Shown here: positions 34,053 through 42,185 of the stretch, piece by piece
Numbering within the stretch: the stretch's first letter is position 1
How the letters are laid out: each line of letters starts with the position of its first letter
From: Gaiellasilicea sp963829845
GTDB lineage: Bacteria; Actinomycetota; Thermoleophilia; Gaiellales; Gaiellaceae
NCBI GenBank assembly: GCA_963829845.1
Contig: CAWHKD010000021.1
Coordinates: 1 to 64,000, forward strand
Direction of reading: 5' to 3'
DNA length: 64,000 bases
Position numbers and translations under genes: made by a program
The notes under the pieces: generated by a model
Told to the model about the DNA's origin: nothing
What the model saw: the letters and a program-made list of their open reading frames with translations, nothing else
The model's database searches: none

Positions 34053-34646
34053 TCAGCCGCTGGGCCAGGCGGCGGTGTCGGGGCGCAGGTCGTACGCGCC
34101 ACCGGGCCGGCACTGCGCGGAGTGGTACGCGCCTTCCGGCGCGCGCGTATCTTCGGCGGCGACGTGAAGAGCGATCGCCCGGGCGTCGCTGGGCACGACG
34201 CCGAGGCGCCGCGCAACGGCCTCCATCGTCTGCACGGCATAGCACTGCGTCCGCGCCTCGTTGACGATCCCGCGCAGGTGCCAGGACTCGTGCGCGAGCG
34301 TGACGACGCCGCTGACCGCGTCCAGCGTCTCCCGATCGCAGCCGCCGGTGAGCAGACACGCGAACGAGCCCTGGTTCCCGCGCCAGATCCGCTCGAGGCT
34401 GCCACAGGTCGACGCCGACAGGCTCGTCTCGTCCGACGGCCTGCCGTGGTCGTCGAAGTCGACCCAGCCGGCGTTCGGGGTGATCTCGACGAGCCGCGTC
34501 CAGAAACCGGGACAGCTGACCTCGACGTCACGCAGCGCAACCGCGCGTGCGACGAGGGCGAGCCGGTTCTCGTTCTCCTCCCGGCGCGTGTACTGCCAGG
34601 CCGAGAAGAGCAGCAGCGGAACGAGCAACAGAACGACGACGCGCAT
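34053..34646 (-). CDS. membrane-anchored putative metalloprotease (HExxH)
   Basis: The 197-residue product begins with a membrane anchor or uncleaved signal (MRVVVLLLVPLLLFSAWQY) and has a TLAHESWHLRG motif (HExxH) near residue 118, followed by GIVNEARTQCYAVQTMEAVA with a glutamate that could be the third zinc ligand. Several cysteines (ASTCGSLE, FACLLTGGCDRE, TQCYA, AQCRPGG) suggest disulfides, which fits an extracytoplasmic location. I do not recognise the family. It is divergent from another HExxH gene 45 bases away. Confidence 0.65.
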   Translation of the reverse strand: MRVVVLLLVPLLLFSAWQYTRREENENRLALVARAVALRDVEVSCPGFWTRLVEITPNAGWVDFDDHGRPSDETSLSASTCGSLERIWRGNQGSFACLLTGGCDRETLDAVSGVVTLAHESWHLRGIVNEARTQCYAVQTMEAVARRLGVVPSDARAIALHVAAEDTRAPEGAYHSAQCRPGGAYDLRPDTAAWPSG

Positions 34647-34691
34647 TCGACCGTTATCGGCCGCGTCCGCCCCCGCCCGTAGATTCAGACG

Positions 34692-35363
34692 ATGCGTCGC
34701 CGCCGCAGACAGCCCCGGCGGCAGCCGGTTGCCGTTGCTCGCACCGGGGAGCCGCGGTTGCGCCCGCTCACCGACGTGCTCAGGCTGCCGCGACGCAGTC
34801 CGCTGTATCCGGAGCTCTCGCGGGCGCTCACAGCAGCGACCGCGCTCCACTTTGTCCACTCCGACCTCGATCCGGTCCCGGTGCATGCGACCTCGACGAC
34901 GAGCCAGAGCGGCTGCTACCGACTCCGATACGGCGACCCCGTCGACGTGCGTGTCTCGCGGCGCCACGGGCGCGTTGCGCTCAGCTTCCTCCACGAGCTC
35001 GGGCACTTCGTCGACCACCAGCTCGGGCATGAGCTCGGCCCGACCTGGGCGTCGGGAAAGCACGAGGCGTTCGCCGACTGGCGCGAGGCAGCCGCGCGGC
35101 TCCCGTCTCGACTGCCGGCCGATGTAGGCCGGTCGCGCCGCCGCTATTTCACGTCGTCGAAGGAGATCTGGGCGCGGGGCTACGCGCAGGCCGTCCTCAC
35201 GCGCTCGCAGGATCCACAGCTGGAGGGTGCCCTCGCCGCACTGATCGAGCTGGACGACGTCTTCGTCTGGCCCGCGGCGGAGTTCGAGCCGGTCGCGAAC
35301 GCGGTCACGCGGACGTTCGCGCGCCTAGGGCTCCTCGCCGCCCCGGCCGCGGTCGCCGCCTGA
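34692..35363 (+). CDS. putative zinc metalloprotease (HExxH)
   Basis: The 223-residue product has the zinc motif SFLHELGHFVDHQLG (HELGH) near residue 101, with GKHEAFADWREAA downstream whose Glu and Asp may complete the site. An arginine-rich N-terminus (MRRRRRQPRRQPVAVARTG) precedes it, and there is no signal peptide. A C-terminal helical part ends FARLGLLAAPAAVAA. The fold resembles phage- or SprT-like putative peptidases; the substrate is unknown. It is divergent from a second HExxH gene and overlaps the convergent gene 35325-35609 by 39 bases. Confidence 0.65.
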   Translation: MRRRRRQPRRQPVAVARTGEPRLRPLTDVLRLPRRSPLYPELSRALTAATALHFVHSDLDPVPVHATSTTSQSGCYRLRYGDPVDVRVSRRHGRVALSFLHELGHFVDHQLGHELGPTWASGKHEAFADWREAAARLPSRLPADVGRSRRRYFTSSKEIWARGYAQAVLTRSQDPQLEGALAALIELDDVFVWPAAEFEPVANAVTRTFARLGLLAAPAAVAA

Positions 35364-35609
35364 GCGAGGCCCGCTCGCGTCGTAGGCCTTGTCCCACTGG
35401 CGCTGGAACCAGCTCCGCGCATCGACGCGGTCCATCAACGCCTTGTCGAAGTTCGCTCCGCGCTCGAGCAGGATCTCCTTCAACAGCTCCTCCTCATCGC
35501 CGTTGAGCCCGGCCGCGAGCGCCTTGATCGCGTCCGCGAACGCCGTGCCCGTGCGCTGCTCGGCGAGCTCGTCGACGCGCTGCTCCAGGTCGGCCCGATC
35601 CACTGTCAC
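35325..35609 (-). CDS. small conserved-looking protein at the end of the glycine cleavage operon
   Basis: The 94-residue product is helical and charged: RADLEQRVDELAEQRTGTAF, IKALAAGLNGDEEELLKEIL, LERGANFDKALMDRVDARSW and a glycine/arginine tail. No family is recognised. Its ATG overlaps the gcvPB stop by 4 bases (ATGA), so it is made with the glycine cleavage proteins. Confidence 0.6.
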   Translation of the reverse strand: MTVDRADLEQRVDELAEQRTGTAFADAIKALAAGLNGDEEELLKEILLERGANFDKALMDRVDARSWFQRQWDKAYDASGPRSGGDRGRGGEEP

Positions 35610-37105
35610 GCCCCCTTCTGTGCCTCGAGCTGCCGGACCTCGCCGGCGTCCGCCGAGAGATCGGGGTGCTCGTCGAAGCCGTATTTGACGACCGCACGCT
35701 TCGCCGCCTTGACTTCGTCGAGACGGCGCACGGGCCGCGAGGTCGGAGCCTCCTTCAGCAGCTCGGGCGTCTCCGCCGCCTCGCCGGCGATCGCGACCAT
35801 CGCCTCGACGAAGGCGTCCAGCCGCTCCTTCGGCTCCGTCTCGGTGGGCTCGATCATCAGCGCCTCCGGGACGACGAGCGGGAAGTAGATCGTCGGCGGG
35901 TGGTAGCCGTAGTCCATCAGGCGCTTGGCGACGTCGAGCGCTGTGATCCCATGCTCGCGCTTGAGCGTCTTTGCGCTGAGCACGAACTCGTGCATGGCGA
36001 GGCGGTCGTAGGGCAGGTCGTACGCGTCACGCAGCTTCGCGAGCAGGTAATTCGCGTTCAGGACCGCAGTCTCCGACATCTCCCGAAGTCCGGGGCCGTA
36101 GGCACGGATATAGGCGTACGAGCGGACGAAGACCCCGAACGGGCCGGTGAAGCCGCGCACTTTCCCGATCGACTTCGGGCGGTCGTGGTCGAGCCTGAAC
36201 GCCTCGCCGTCCCGCACGACCGCCGGCACAGGGAGGAACGGATCGAGCTTGTTGCGGACGACAATCGGCCCGCCGCCAGGGCCGCCGCCGCCGTGCGGTT
36301 GCGAGAACGTCTTGTGCAGGTTGATGTGGACGATGTCGAAGCCCATGTCGCCGGGCCGTGAGATCCCGCAGACGGCGTTTAGGTTCGCGCCGTCGTAATA
36401 GAGCAGGGAGCCGGCGCCGTGGAAGATGCGGGCAACCTCCTCGATGTTCTCGTCGAAGAGGCCGAGCGTGGACGGGTTCGTCAGCATGAGCCCCGCAGTC
36501 CGCTCGTTCACCTTGGCTCGCAGGTCGTCGACGTCGAGGTTCCCCCGCGCATCCGTGGCGACCTTCGCGAGTTTGTAGCCCGCCATCGTCACGCTTGCCG
36601 GGTTGGTGCCGTGCGCTGTGTCGGCGGTGATGATCGTGTCCCGCTGCTCGCCTTCGCCGAGGTCCTCGAAATAGGCGCGCATCAGCATCAGGCCGGTCAG
36701 CTCGCCCTGGGAACCGGCGGCCGGCTGCAACGAACATGCGTCGAGCCCTGCGACCTCCTTCAGGATCTCCTGCAGCCGCCACATCAGCTCGAGGGCGCCC
36801 TGCGCGCCGTCCTCCTCTTGGTGCGGATGGAGGTCCTTGAAGCCAGGAAGCATGACCACGCGCTCGTTGACTCTCGGGTTGTGCTTCATCGTGCAGCTGC
36901 CGAGCGGGTAGAAGCCGGTGTCGATCCCGAAGTTGCGCGTCGAGAGCTCTGTGAAATGGCGGACGAGCTCGGGCTCGGAGAGCTCCGGCAGACGTGGCGG
37001 CTCTGCGCGGCGCAACTCCGCCGGCACATCGGCCGCCGGCAGGCCGTGGCGCGGCAGCGTCGCCGCGCGGCGGCCCGCCTTCGACTTCTCATAGAGAAGC
37101 TCCAT
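35606..37105 (-). CDS. gcvPB: glycine dehydrogenase subunit 2 (P-protein beta)
   Basis: The 499-residue PLP-binding subunit decarboxylates glycine and passes the aminomethyl group to the lipoyl arm of GcvH. The PLP lysine is in DIVHINLHKTFSQPHGGGGPG, with FYPLGSCTMKHNPRVNE, SLQPAAGSQGELTGLMLMRA and TAHGTNPASVTMAGY as family blocks. The two-subunit form (PA plus PB) is normal in many bacteria and archaea. The ATG at 37105 overlaps the gcvPA stop by one base (TGATG). Confidence 0.95.
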   Translation of the reverse strand: MELLYEKSKAGRRAATLPRHGLPAADVPAELRRAEPPRLPELSEPELVRHFTELSTRNFGIDTGFYPLGSCTMKHNPRVNERVVMLPGFKDLHPHQEEDGAQGALELMWRLQEILKEVAGLDACSLQPAAGSQGELTGLMLMRAYFEDLGEGEQRDTIITADTAHGTNPASVTMAGYKLAKVATDARGNLDVDDLRAKVNERTAGLMLTNPSTLGLFDENIEEVARIFHGAGSLLYYDGANLNAVCGISRPGDMGFDIVHINLHKTFSQPHGGGGPGGGPIVVRNKLDPFLPVPAVVRDGEAFRLDHDRPKSIGKVRGFTGPFGVFVRSYAYIRAYGPGLREMSETAVLNANYLLAKLRDAYDLPYDRLAMHEFVLSAKTLKREHGITALDVAKRLMDYGYHPPTIYFPLVVPEALMIEPTETEPKERLDAFVEAMVAIAGEAAETPELLKEAPTSRPVRRLDEVKAAKRAVVKYGFDEHPDLSADAGEVRQLEAQKGA

Positions 37106-38436
37106 CAGGCGCGGACCTCGTGCAGCACCTGGGCGAGCCGGTCGATGTCGGCGGGGCTGCGCTTCTCGGTGACCGCGACGAGGAGCACGTCGTCCATGCC
37201 TTCGTAGTCGCGACCGATCGCATAGCCGGGGTGGACGCCGTGCGCGCGAGCCTCCGCGATCACCGTGCGTGTAGGCCGCTTCAGGCGGACGGCGAACTCC
37301 TTGAACGTCGGCCGGCCCGGGAAGGCGAGCGGGAGCCCGAGCTGCTCCTTCGCGTACTCGCCGAGGCTCATGCACGTCTCGCCGACCTCACGAAGCCCTT
37401 GCGGCCCGAGCCACGAGAGATGGACGAGCCCGGCAAGCGCCAGCAGCGTCTGGTTCGTCGTCATGTTCGAAGTGGCCTTCTCGCGCCGGATGTGCTGCTC
37501 GCGGGTCTGCAGCGTCAACACGTAGCCGCGCTCGCCGTTCAGATCGGTCGTCTCGCCGATGATCCGGCCGGGGAGCCGCCTTGTGTACTCGGCCTTCGAG
37601 GCGAGGAAGCCGTAGTGCGGGCCTGCGTACGACTGGTAGTTGCCGGCGCTCTGCCCCTCCCCGATCGCGAGGTCGGCGCCGTACTTCCCGGGCGCCTCGA
37701 GCACGCCGAGCGAGACCGGGTCGACGTGGGCGATCGCGAGCGCACCGGCGTCCTTCGCGGCCGCGGCCAGCGCGGGCGCGTTCTCGAGGATCCCAAAGAC
37801 GTTCGGCTGCTGGAAGATCACGGCGGCGGCATCCTCGGCCGCCTCTCGCACGGCCGCGGGATCGGTCCGCCCGCCCTCGTGCGGCACCTCGACGACCTCG
37901 AGGCCGAAGCCGACGGCGTACGTCTTCACGACCTGGCGCACCTGCGGGTTGAGCGTCTCTGCCAGCACGACCTTGGCGCGTCCGGTCGCGTGCTTCGCGA
38001 CGAGGCAGGCGTCCGCGGCGACCGTCGTCCCGTCGTAGCCGGATGCGTTCGAGACATCCATTCCGGTCAGCTCGCAGATCGCTGTCTGGTACTCGAAGAT
38101 CGCCTGCAGCACGCCCTGGCTCATCTCCGGCTGGTACGGCGTGTACGCGGTCAGGAACTCGCCGCGTTGCAGGACCGCGTCGACGATCGCGGGCACGTAG
38201 TGGTCGTAGATCCCGGCGCCGAGGAACGAGAGCTCCTTGGTGGTGTCGACGTTCTTCGCCGCGAGCTCCTCCAGGTGGCGGACGAGCTCGGGCTCTGAGA
38301 GCGCCGGCTCGAGGTCCAGCTCACCCTGGAAGCGGACCCTGCCGGGGATGTCCCGGAAGAGCTCCTCGACCGACGAGACGCCGATCGCCGCGAGCATCTC
38401 CTCGCGATCGGCGTCGGTCGTCGAGAGTTGGCTCAC
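37105..38436 (-). CDS. gcvPA: glycine dehydrogenase subunit 1 (P-protein alpha)
   Basis: The 443-residue subunit pairs with GcvPB to form the P-protein of the glycine cleavage system. Family blocks visible: SELSFLGAGIYDHYVPAIVD near residue 69, FLTAYTPYQPEMSQGVLQAI, NASGYDGTTVAADACL and GPHYGFLASK. The gene follows gcvH after 70 bases that contain dispersed repeat family 2. It starts with ATG at 38436. Confidence 0.95.
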   Translation of the reverse strand: MSQLSTTDADREEMLAAIGVSSVEELFRDIPGRVRFQGELDLEPALSEPELVRHLEELAAKNVDTTKELSFLGAGIYDHYVPAIVDAVLQRGEFLTAYTPYQPEMSQGVLQAIFEYQTAICELTGMDVSNASGYDGTTVAADACLVAKHATGRAKVVLAETLNPQVRQVVKTYAVGFGLEVVEVPHEGGRTDPAAVREAAEDAAAVIFQQPNVFGILENAPALAAAAKDAGALAIAHVDPVSLGVLEAPGKYGADLAIGEGQSAGNYQSYAGPHYGFLASKAEYTRRLPGRIIGETTDLNGERGYVLTLQTREQHIRREKATSNMTTNQTLLALAGLVHLSWLGPQGLREVGETCMSLGEYAKEQLGLPLAFPGRPTFKEFAVRLKRPTRTVIAEARAHGVHPGYAIGRDYEGMDDVLLVAVTEKRSPADIDRLAQVLHEVRA

Positions 38437-38443
38437 TGTCCCT

Positions 38444-38507
38444 GCTCCGGCTCCGGCAAAGCCGGCGCCTCCGCTCTCTGGACCGGCTCCGTCGACCCTA
38501 CGCCGCT
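38444..38507 (-). repeat. dispersed repeat family 2, copy B
   Basis: Between gcvH and gcvPA, this segment repeats the 14873-14938 sequence: GGCGTAGG-TCGACGGAGCC, a variable 5-7 base part, a GAGCGGA block, then a hairpin CCGGC-TTT-GCCGG and GCCGGAGC on the minus strand. The stem is kept although its loop bases differ from copy A (TC versus TTT), which suggests the fold matters. Confidence 0.7.
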
Positions 38508-38902
38508 CACTGCTCGGCCAGATGTTGTTTGTAGGCGTCCACGTCGAGGAGCGACTCGACCTCGGCGGGGTCGGCGAGACGGATCCGCACCAGCCAACCC
38601 TCGCCGTACGGGTCCTCGTTCACCGTCTCGGGCGCGTCGACCACCTTCTGGTTCACCTCGAGGATCTCGCCCGAGAGCGGGGCGATCACGTCCGAGACCG
38701 CCTTGACCGACTCGACCTCGCCATATGACGCGTCCTTCGTCGTCGAGCCACCGTCGGCGGGCGCCTCGAAATGGACGAGCTCGCCGAGCGCGTCCTGGGC
38801 GAACCACGTGACGCCGAGGATCGCCTCGTCGCCCTCGATCCGAGCCCAGTCGTGCTCGGCGTGGTACTTGAGCCCCTCGGGATAGTCCTCGGCTGCAGCC
38901 AT
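38507..38902 (-). CDS. gcvH: glycine cleavage system H protein
   Basis: The 131-residue shuttle protein carries lipoate and moves the aminomethyl group between P- and T-proteins. The lipoylated lysine is in GEVESVKAVSDVIAPLSGE, the classic ESVKA motif, and LKYHAEHDWARIEGDEAILG opens the fold. The ATG at 38902 is the start that keeps the usual N-terminus. It lies 7 bases downstream of gcvT and is followed by repeat family 2 before gcvPA. Confidence 0.95.
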   Translation of the reverse strand: MAAAEDYPEGLKYHAEHDWARIEGDEAILGVTWFAQDALGELVHFEAPADGGSTTKDASYGEVESVKAVSDVIAPLSGEILEVNQKVVDAPETVNEDPYGEGWLVRIRLADPAEVESLLDVDAYKQHLAEQ

Positions 38903-38909
38903 TGGTGAC

Positions 38910-39959
38910 CTAGTCCTCTCGCTTGTAGATCGGTTTCGGGACGACGGTGGCGCGGCGGTCCTTGCCCCGGACGTCGATCTGGAGGGCGCTTCCCGGGCTC
39001 GCGGCGGCGGCCGGGACGTAGCCCATCCCGATCCCCATGTCGAGCATCGGCGAGTGGGTGCCACTCGTGACCTTGCCGCCCCCGGCGATCGGCATCCCGT
39101 TCCGCGGCACCGCCTTCTCCTCCATCACGAAGGCGACGAGCTTCTGCGCAGGCCCGGCATCCTTGATCTTCCGTAGCGCTTCCGCCCCGCTGAACTCCTT
39201 CGCGAGCGCGCACGTCCAGCCGAGGCCGGCGGAGATCGCATCGGTGTCGGGAGTGATGTCGTTGCCGTGCAGCGGGTAGCAGACCTCGAGCCGAAGGGTG
39301 TCGCGCGCGCCCAGGCCCGCCGGCGTGACCCCGCGGGCGACGATCGCGTCCCAGAGCGTCTCCGCGTCCTCGGCCGGGCACATCAGCTCCACCCCCAGCT
39401 CGCCGGTGTAGCCGGTCCGGTTGACCATCACCTCGACCCCGTCGAGCTCGCCCATCGCGTGCGTGAACGGCGTTGCCTCAGGGAGGCCGAGCCGTTCCAG
39501 CGAGCGCGGTCCCTGGACGGCCAGCAGCGCGTAGTCGTCGGAGGCGTCGCGGATCTCGGACCCGCGGATCTCGCGCTCCTTCATCCACGCGTACGCGGCG
39601 TCGCGGTTACCCGCGTTGATGACAACGAGGTAGTGGTGCGCGTCGATCCTGTAGGCGATCAGGTCGTCGACGATGCCGCCGCTTTCATTCGTCAGGAGCG
39701 TGTACTGCGCCTCGCCGTCACCGATCTTGTCGAGGTCGTTCGAGAGCAGCGACTGGAGGAGCTCGTGCGCAGTCGGGCCTTCGACATGGAACTGGCCCAT
39801 GTGTGAGACGTCGAAGACGCCCGCGTCGGTCCGGACAGTCCGATGCTCCGGGATCACACCCTCGTACTGGACGGGCATCTCCCAACCGGCGAAGGGAACC
39901 ATCCGTGCTCCGGCAGCGACGTGGCGGGCGTGGAGCGGCGTACGGAGCAGGGTCTGCAC
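38910..39959 (-). CDS. gcvT: aminomethyltransferase, glycine cleavage T protein
   Basis: The roughly 349-residue enzyme releases ammonia and transfers the methylene group to tetrahydrofolate. Family blocks: MVPFAGWEMPVQYEGVIPEH near the N-terminus, GVFDVSHMGQFHVEGP with the conserved Asp, YTLLTNESGGIVDDLI, NRTGYTGELGVEL and RDTLRLEVCYPLHGNDITPD. I choose the GTG at 39959 by family length; an ATG at 39989 is an alternative but directly abuts the terminator hairpin. It is the first gene of the gcvT-gcvH-gcvPA-gcvPB transcript. Confidence 0.93.
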   Translation of the reverse strand: MQTLLRTPLHARHVAAGARMVPFAGWEMPVQYEGVIPEHRTVRTDAGVFDVSHMGQFHVEGPTAHELLQSLLSNDLDKIGDGEAQYTLLTNESGGIVDDLIAYRIDAHHYLVVINAGNRDAAYAWMKEREIRGSEIRDASDDYALLAVQGPRSLERLGLPEATPFTHAMGELDGVEVMVNRTGYTGELGVELMCPAEDAETLWDAIVARGVTPAGLGARDTLRLEVCYPLHGNDITPDTDAISAGLGWTCALAKEFSGAEALRKIKDAGPAQKLVAFVMEEKAVPRNGMPIAGGGKVTSGTHSPMLDMGIGMGYVPAAAASPGSALQIDVRGKDRRATVVPKPIYKRED

Positions 39960-39989
39960 GGCGCTGACTCTAACGACTGGAGAAAGCAC

Positions 39990-40013
39990 GAGGCCCCGGC
40001 GAACCGGGGCCTC
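39990..40013 (-). terminator. terminator hairpin after ftsZ, before gcvT
   Basis: On the minus strand GAGGCCCCGG-TTCG-CCGGGGCCTC is a perfect 10-bp stem with a UUCG tetraloop, followed by CGTGCTTTCT. It ends the cell wall cluster. The segment between it and the ftsZ stop (40014-40107) has two more short stems, GGTCT-CCT-AGACC (40020-40032) and CCGACTG-GTG-CAGTCGG (40031-40047), which share bases and could be mutually exclusive. Any gcv promoter must lie in or before this region, so the stems could also form a regulatory leader. Confidence 0.75.
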
Positions 40014-40107
40014 GGACCGGGTCTCCTAGACCGACTGGTGCAGTCGGCCAAGAGGGCATGTGCGCAGGATTCCGCGCCCAGCCGAAAGTGAAACCTCTGC
40101 GAACGGA

Positions 40108-41181
40108 TCAGCTGTCGCGGAGGAAGGACGGGATCTCGAGATCCGCGTCCGAGCGCTCGCGCGCCGGCTGTTCGTGCTCGCCGCCGCTCATCGCGGCAGC
40201 GGGCTGCGCGGCCTCGACCCGTCGCCGGCGCCGCTGGGCACCGAAGCCGGTCGCAATCACGGTCACGCGCACCTCGTCGCCCAGCGAGTCGTCGATCACG
40301 GCGCCGAAGATCACGTTCGCGTTCTGATCCGCCGCCCCGGTGACGACCTCGGCCGCCTCGTTGACCTCGAAGAGGCCGAGCTCGGTGCCGCCGGTGACGT
40401 TGAGCAGGATCCCTGTCGCGCCGTCGACCGACTGCTCGAGGAGCGGCGAGGAGACGGCCGTGCGCGCCGCCTCGGCCGCGCGGTTCTCGCCGGAGGCGAC
40501 GCCGATCCCCATCAGCGCCGAGCCGGCGTCGCGCATGATCGTGCGAACGTCTGCGAAGTCGAGGTTGACAATCCCCGGCACGGTGATCAGGTCGGTGATC
40601 CCCTGGACGCCCTGGCGGAGAATGTCGTCGGCGATCCGGAACGCCTCCGTCACGGGCGTCTTCTTCTCGACCACCTGGAGAAGGCGGTCGTTCTCGATCA
40701 CGATCAGCGTGTCGACCCGGTCGCGGAGATTCTGGATTCCGACCTCGGCCTGGTCGGCGCGGCGGCGACCTTCGAACGCGAACGGCTTGGTGACGACGCC
40801 GACCGTGAGCGCGCCGAGCTCGCGGCCGAGCTCTGCGACGACGGGTGCACCGCCCGTCCCGGTGCCACCACCCTCGCCGGCCGTGACGAAGATCATGTCC
40901 GCGCCCTTGAGAGCCTCCTTCAGCTCGTCGCGGCTCTCGTTTGCAGCCGCAAGCCCGACCGCAGGATCGGCCCCGGCGCCGAGGCCGCGCGTCGCCTCCG
41001 AGCCGATGTGGATCTTCACGTCCGCGTCGGCCATCAAGAGCGCCTGCGCGTCCGTGTTGACGGCGATGAACTCGACCCCGCCGAGACCGGCGTCGACCAT
41101 GCGGTTGACCGCGTTTGTGCCGCCGCCGCCGACGCCGACGACCTTGATCACCGCGAGATAGTTGCCTGAGGAGTCTCTCAT
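40108..41181 (-). CDS. ftsZ: cell division protein FtsZ
   Basis: The 357-residue tubulin-like GTPase forms the division ring. The GTP-binding loop GEGGGTGTGGAPVVAELG, the N-terminal KVVGVGGGGTNAVNRM, the T7 loop area VPGIVNLDFADVRTIM and the C-terminal partner-binding peptide DLEIPSFLRDS are all present. The frame is open upstream to 41391, but the conserved N-terminus starts at the ATG at 41181 (MRDSSGNYLAVIKVVG). No ribosome site precedes this ATG; instead its first bases overlap the stop of a 22-codon upstream reading frame. It ends the division cluster, with its own promoter and a terminator. No ftsA is present. Confidence 0.97.
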   Translation of the reverse strand: MRDSSGNYLAVIKVVGVGGGGTNAVNRMVDAGLGGVEFIAVNTDAQALLMADADVKIHIGSEATRGLGAGADPAVGLAAANESRDELKEALKGADMIFVTAGEGGGTGTGGAPVVAELGRELGALTVGVVTKPFAFEGRRRADQAEVGIQNLRDRVDTLIVIENDRLLQVVEKKTPVTEAFRIADDILRQGVQGITDLITVPGIVNLDFADVRTIMRDAGSALMGIGVASGENRAAEAARTAVSSPLLEQSVDGATGILLNVTGGTELGLFEVNEAAEVVTGAADQNANVIFGAVIDDSLGDEVRVTVIATGFGAQRRRRRVEAAQPAAAMSGGEHEQPARERSDADLEIPSFLRDS

Positions 41182-41246
41182 CGAAGGAGTGTCTCGATCT
41201 CTCTCGACCTGAAGCTCGAGTAGAGCATCTGGGTCATGACGTTCAT
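41178..41246 (-). CDS. 22-codon upstream reading frame overlapping the ftsZ start
   Basis: An ATG at 41246 opens a short frame (MNVMTQMLYSSFRSREIETL, then LR) that ends in TGA at 41180-41178, overlapping the ftsZ ATG (ATGA). The predicted transcription start from the promoter at 41257-41285 is about 4 bases before this ATG, so the peptide would be translated from an almost leaderless message. As ftsZ has no ribosome site of its own, its translation probably depends on ribosomes finishing this frame. The peptide itself is not recognised. Confidence 0.5.
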   Translation of the reverse strand: MNVMTQMLYSSFRSREIETLLR

Positions 41247-41256
41247 TTCCGCGTCC

Positions 41257-41285
41257 AGGGTACGTCTCCTTGTCGGTCGTGTCAA
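41257..41285 (-). promoter_or_regulatory. ftsZ promoter
   Basis: On the minus strand TTGACA (41285-41280) is followed after 17 bases by TACCCT (41262-41257). It lies between ftsQ and ftsZ, giving ftsZ a start of its own within the cluster. The predicted first transcribed base is near 41250. Confidence 0.7.
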
Positions 41286-41293
41286 TCGGAAGC

Positions 41294-42154
41294 TCAAGGA
41301 CTGCTTGAGCTGTAAGTCTCGACCTCGACCTGAGAGTTGAGGCTTTCGCCTGCCACCGGCCGCTCCGGGACGCTGACGTCGAGATACCCACGCAGGCCGC
41401 CGAGCTGCGGCAGCACGCGGCGCGCGACCTCGAGCTTGACGGCGAGGTCGGACGTGTCGCCGAGCCTGAGCTCGATCCCCGAACGGAGCGCGAGCGTCAG
41501 CCCGTGGTTGCCGACGACGACAGAGTTCACGGCGGACGGGAGCGGCTCGTCGACGAGCGGGGCGACGGCAGCGACGGCGCGACGCTGGGTCCCGCGAAGC
41601 GACTCACCCACCCGCACATCGACGTTGCGCTTCAGCCACACCCGCGGTAGGCCAGGGCGCTCTCCTTTGTCGAGCTCCGCGACGACGCGGCCTCCCGCTG
41701 CTGCGAGCCACGAGGACGACCCCTGCCGGAGCACGGCGACCGGCACCTCCGGGACGACAGCGATCTCGAGCGTATGCGGGAACGCGCGGTCGAACGAGGC
41801 GGACGCCACCATCGGCACCTGTTCGGTGCGCAGGGTCAGCTCGTGCAGGTCGAGGCCGAGCAGGCTCTCGCCGAGTGCCGGCGCCAGCGCCTTGCGCACG
41901 TCGGCGGCGACCTCGGGCGAGGCACCGTCGACCGCGATCCGGTCAACAGCGAACGCCGACGTCGAGCGCGCGGCCGCGTAGATCCCGAGTCCCGTGAGCA
42001 GGATCAGGACCCCCGCCACGAGCGAGCGGCCGGAGGGGACGAAATAGAACGGCTCGAGGCGATCGCCCGCCGCGCTGCGCGGAACGGAAGCAACAGCACC
42101 TGCCGCGCGCGCCCGCGGGCGCAGGCGGTTCCGAGATCCTCTCCCTCCGGCCAC
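41294..42154 (-). CDS. ftsQ: cell division protein FtsQ
   Basis: The 286-residue bitopic protein links the division ring to peptidoglycan synthesis. A basic cytoplasmic tail (GRGSRNRLRPRARAAG) precedes one membrane helix (SLVAGVLILLTGLGIYAAA, residues about 44-62), then the POTRA domain (FAVDRIAVDGASPEVAADVR) and the FtsQ/DivIB domain. The cluster position between murB and ftsZ is standard. It starts at an ATG, 31 bases downstream of murB. Confidence 0.9.
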   Translation of the reverse strand: MAGGRGSRNRLRPRARAAGAVASVPRSAAGDRLEPFYFVPSGRSLVAGVLILLTGLGIYAAARSTSAFAVDRIAVDGASPEVAADVRKALAPALGESLLGLDLHELTLRTEQVPMVASASFDRAFPHTLEIAVVPEVPVAVLRQGSSSWLAAAGGRVVAELDKGERPGLPRVWLKRNVDVRVGESLRGTQRRAVAAVAPLVDEPLPSAVNSVVVGNHGLTLALRSGIELRLGDTSDLAVKLEVARRVLPQLGGLRGYLDVSVPERPVAGESLNSQVEVETYSSSSP

Positions 42155-42185
42155 GTCGCGGGTTTCGCCGCCGTGGCGGCCCTTC

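Noticed and set aside
39990..40047. tRNA-like arrangement of stems with a GGTTCG loop
   Set aside because: There is no acceptor stem or anticodon arm; the GGTTCG belongs to the UUCG loop of a terminator stem.
39960..40107. Glycine riboswitch before gcvT
   Set aside because: The region has stems but not the conserved glycine aptamer core, and it is too short for a tandem aptamer.
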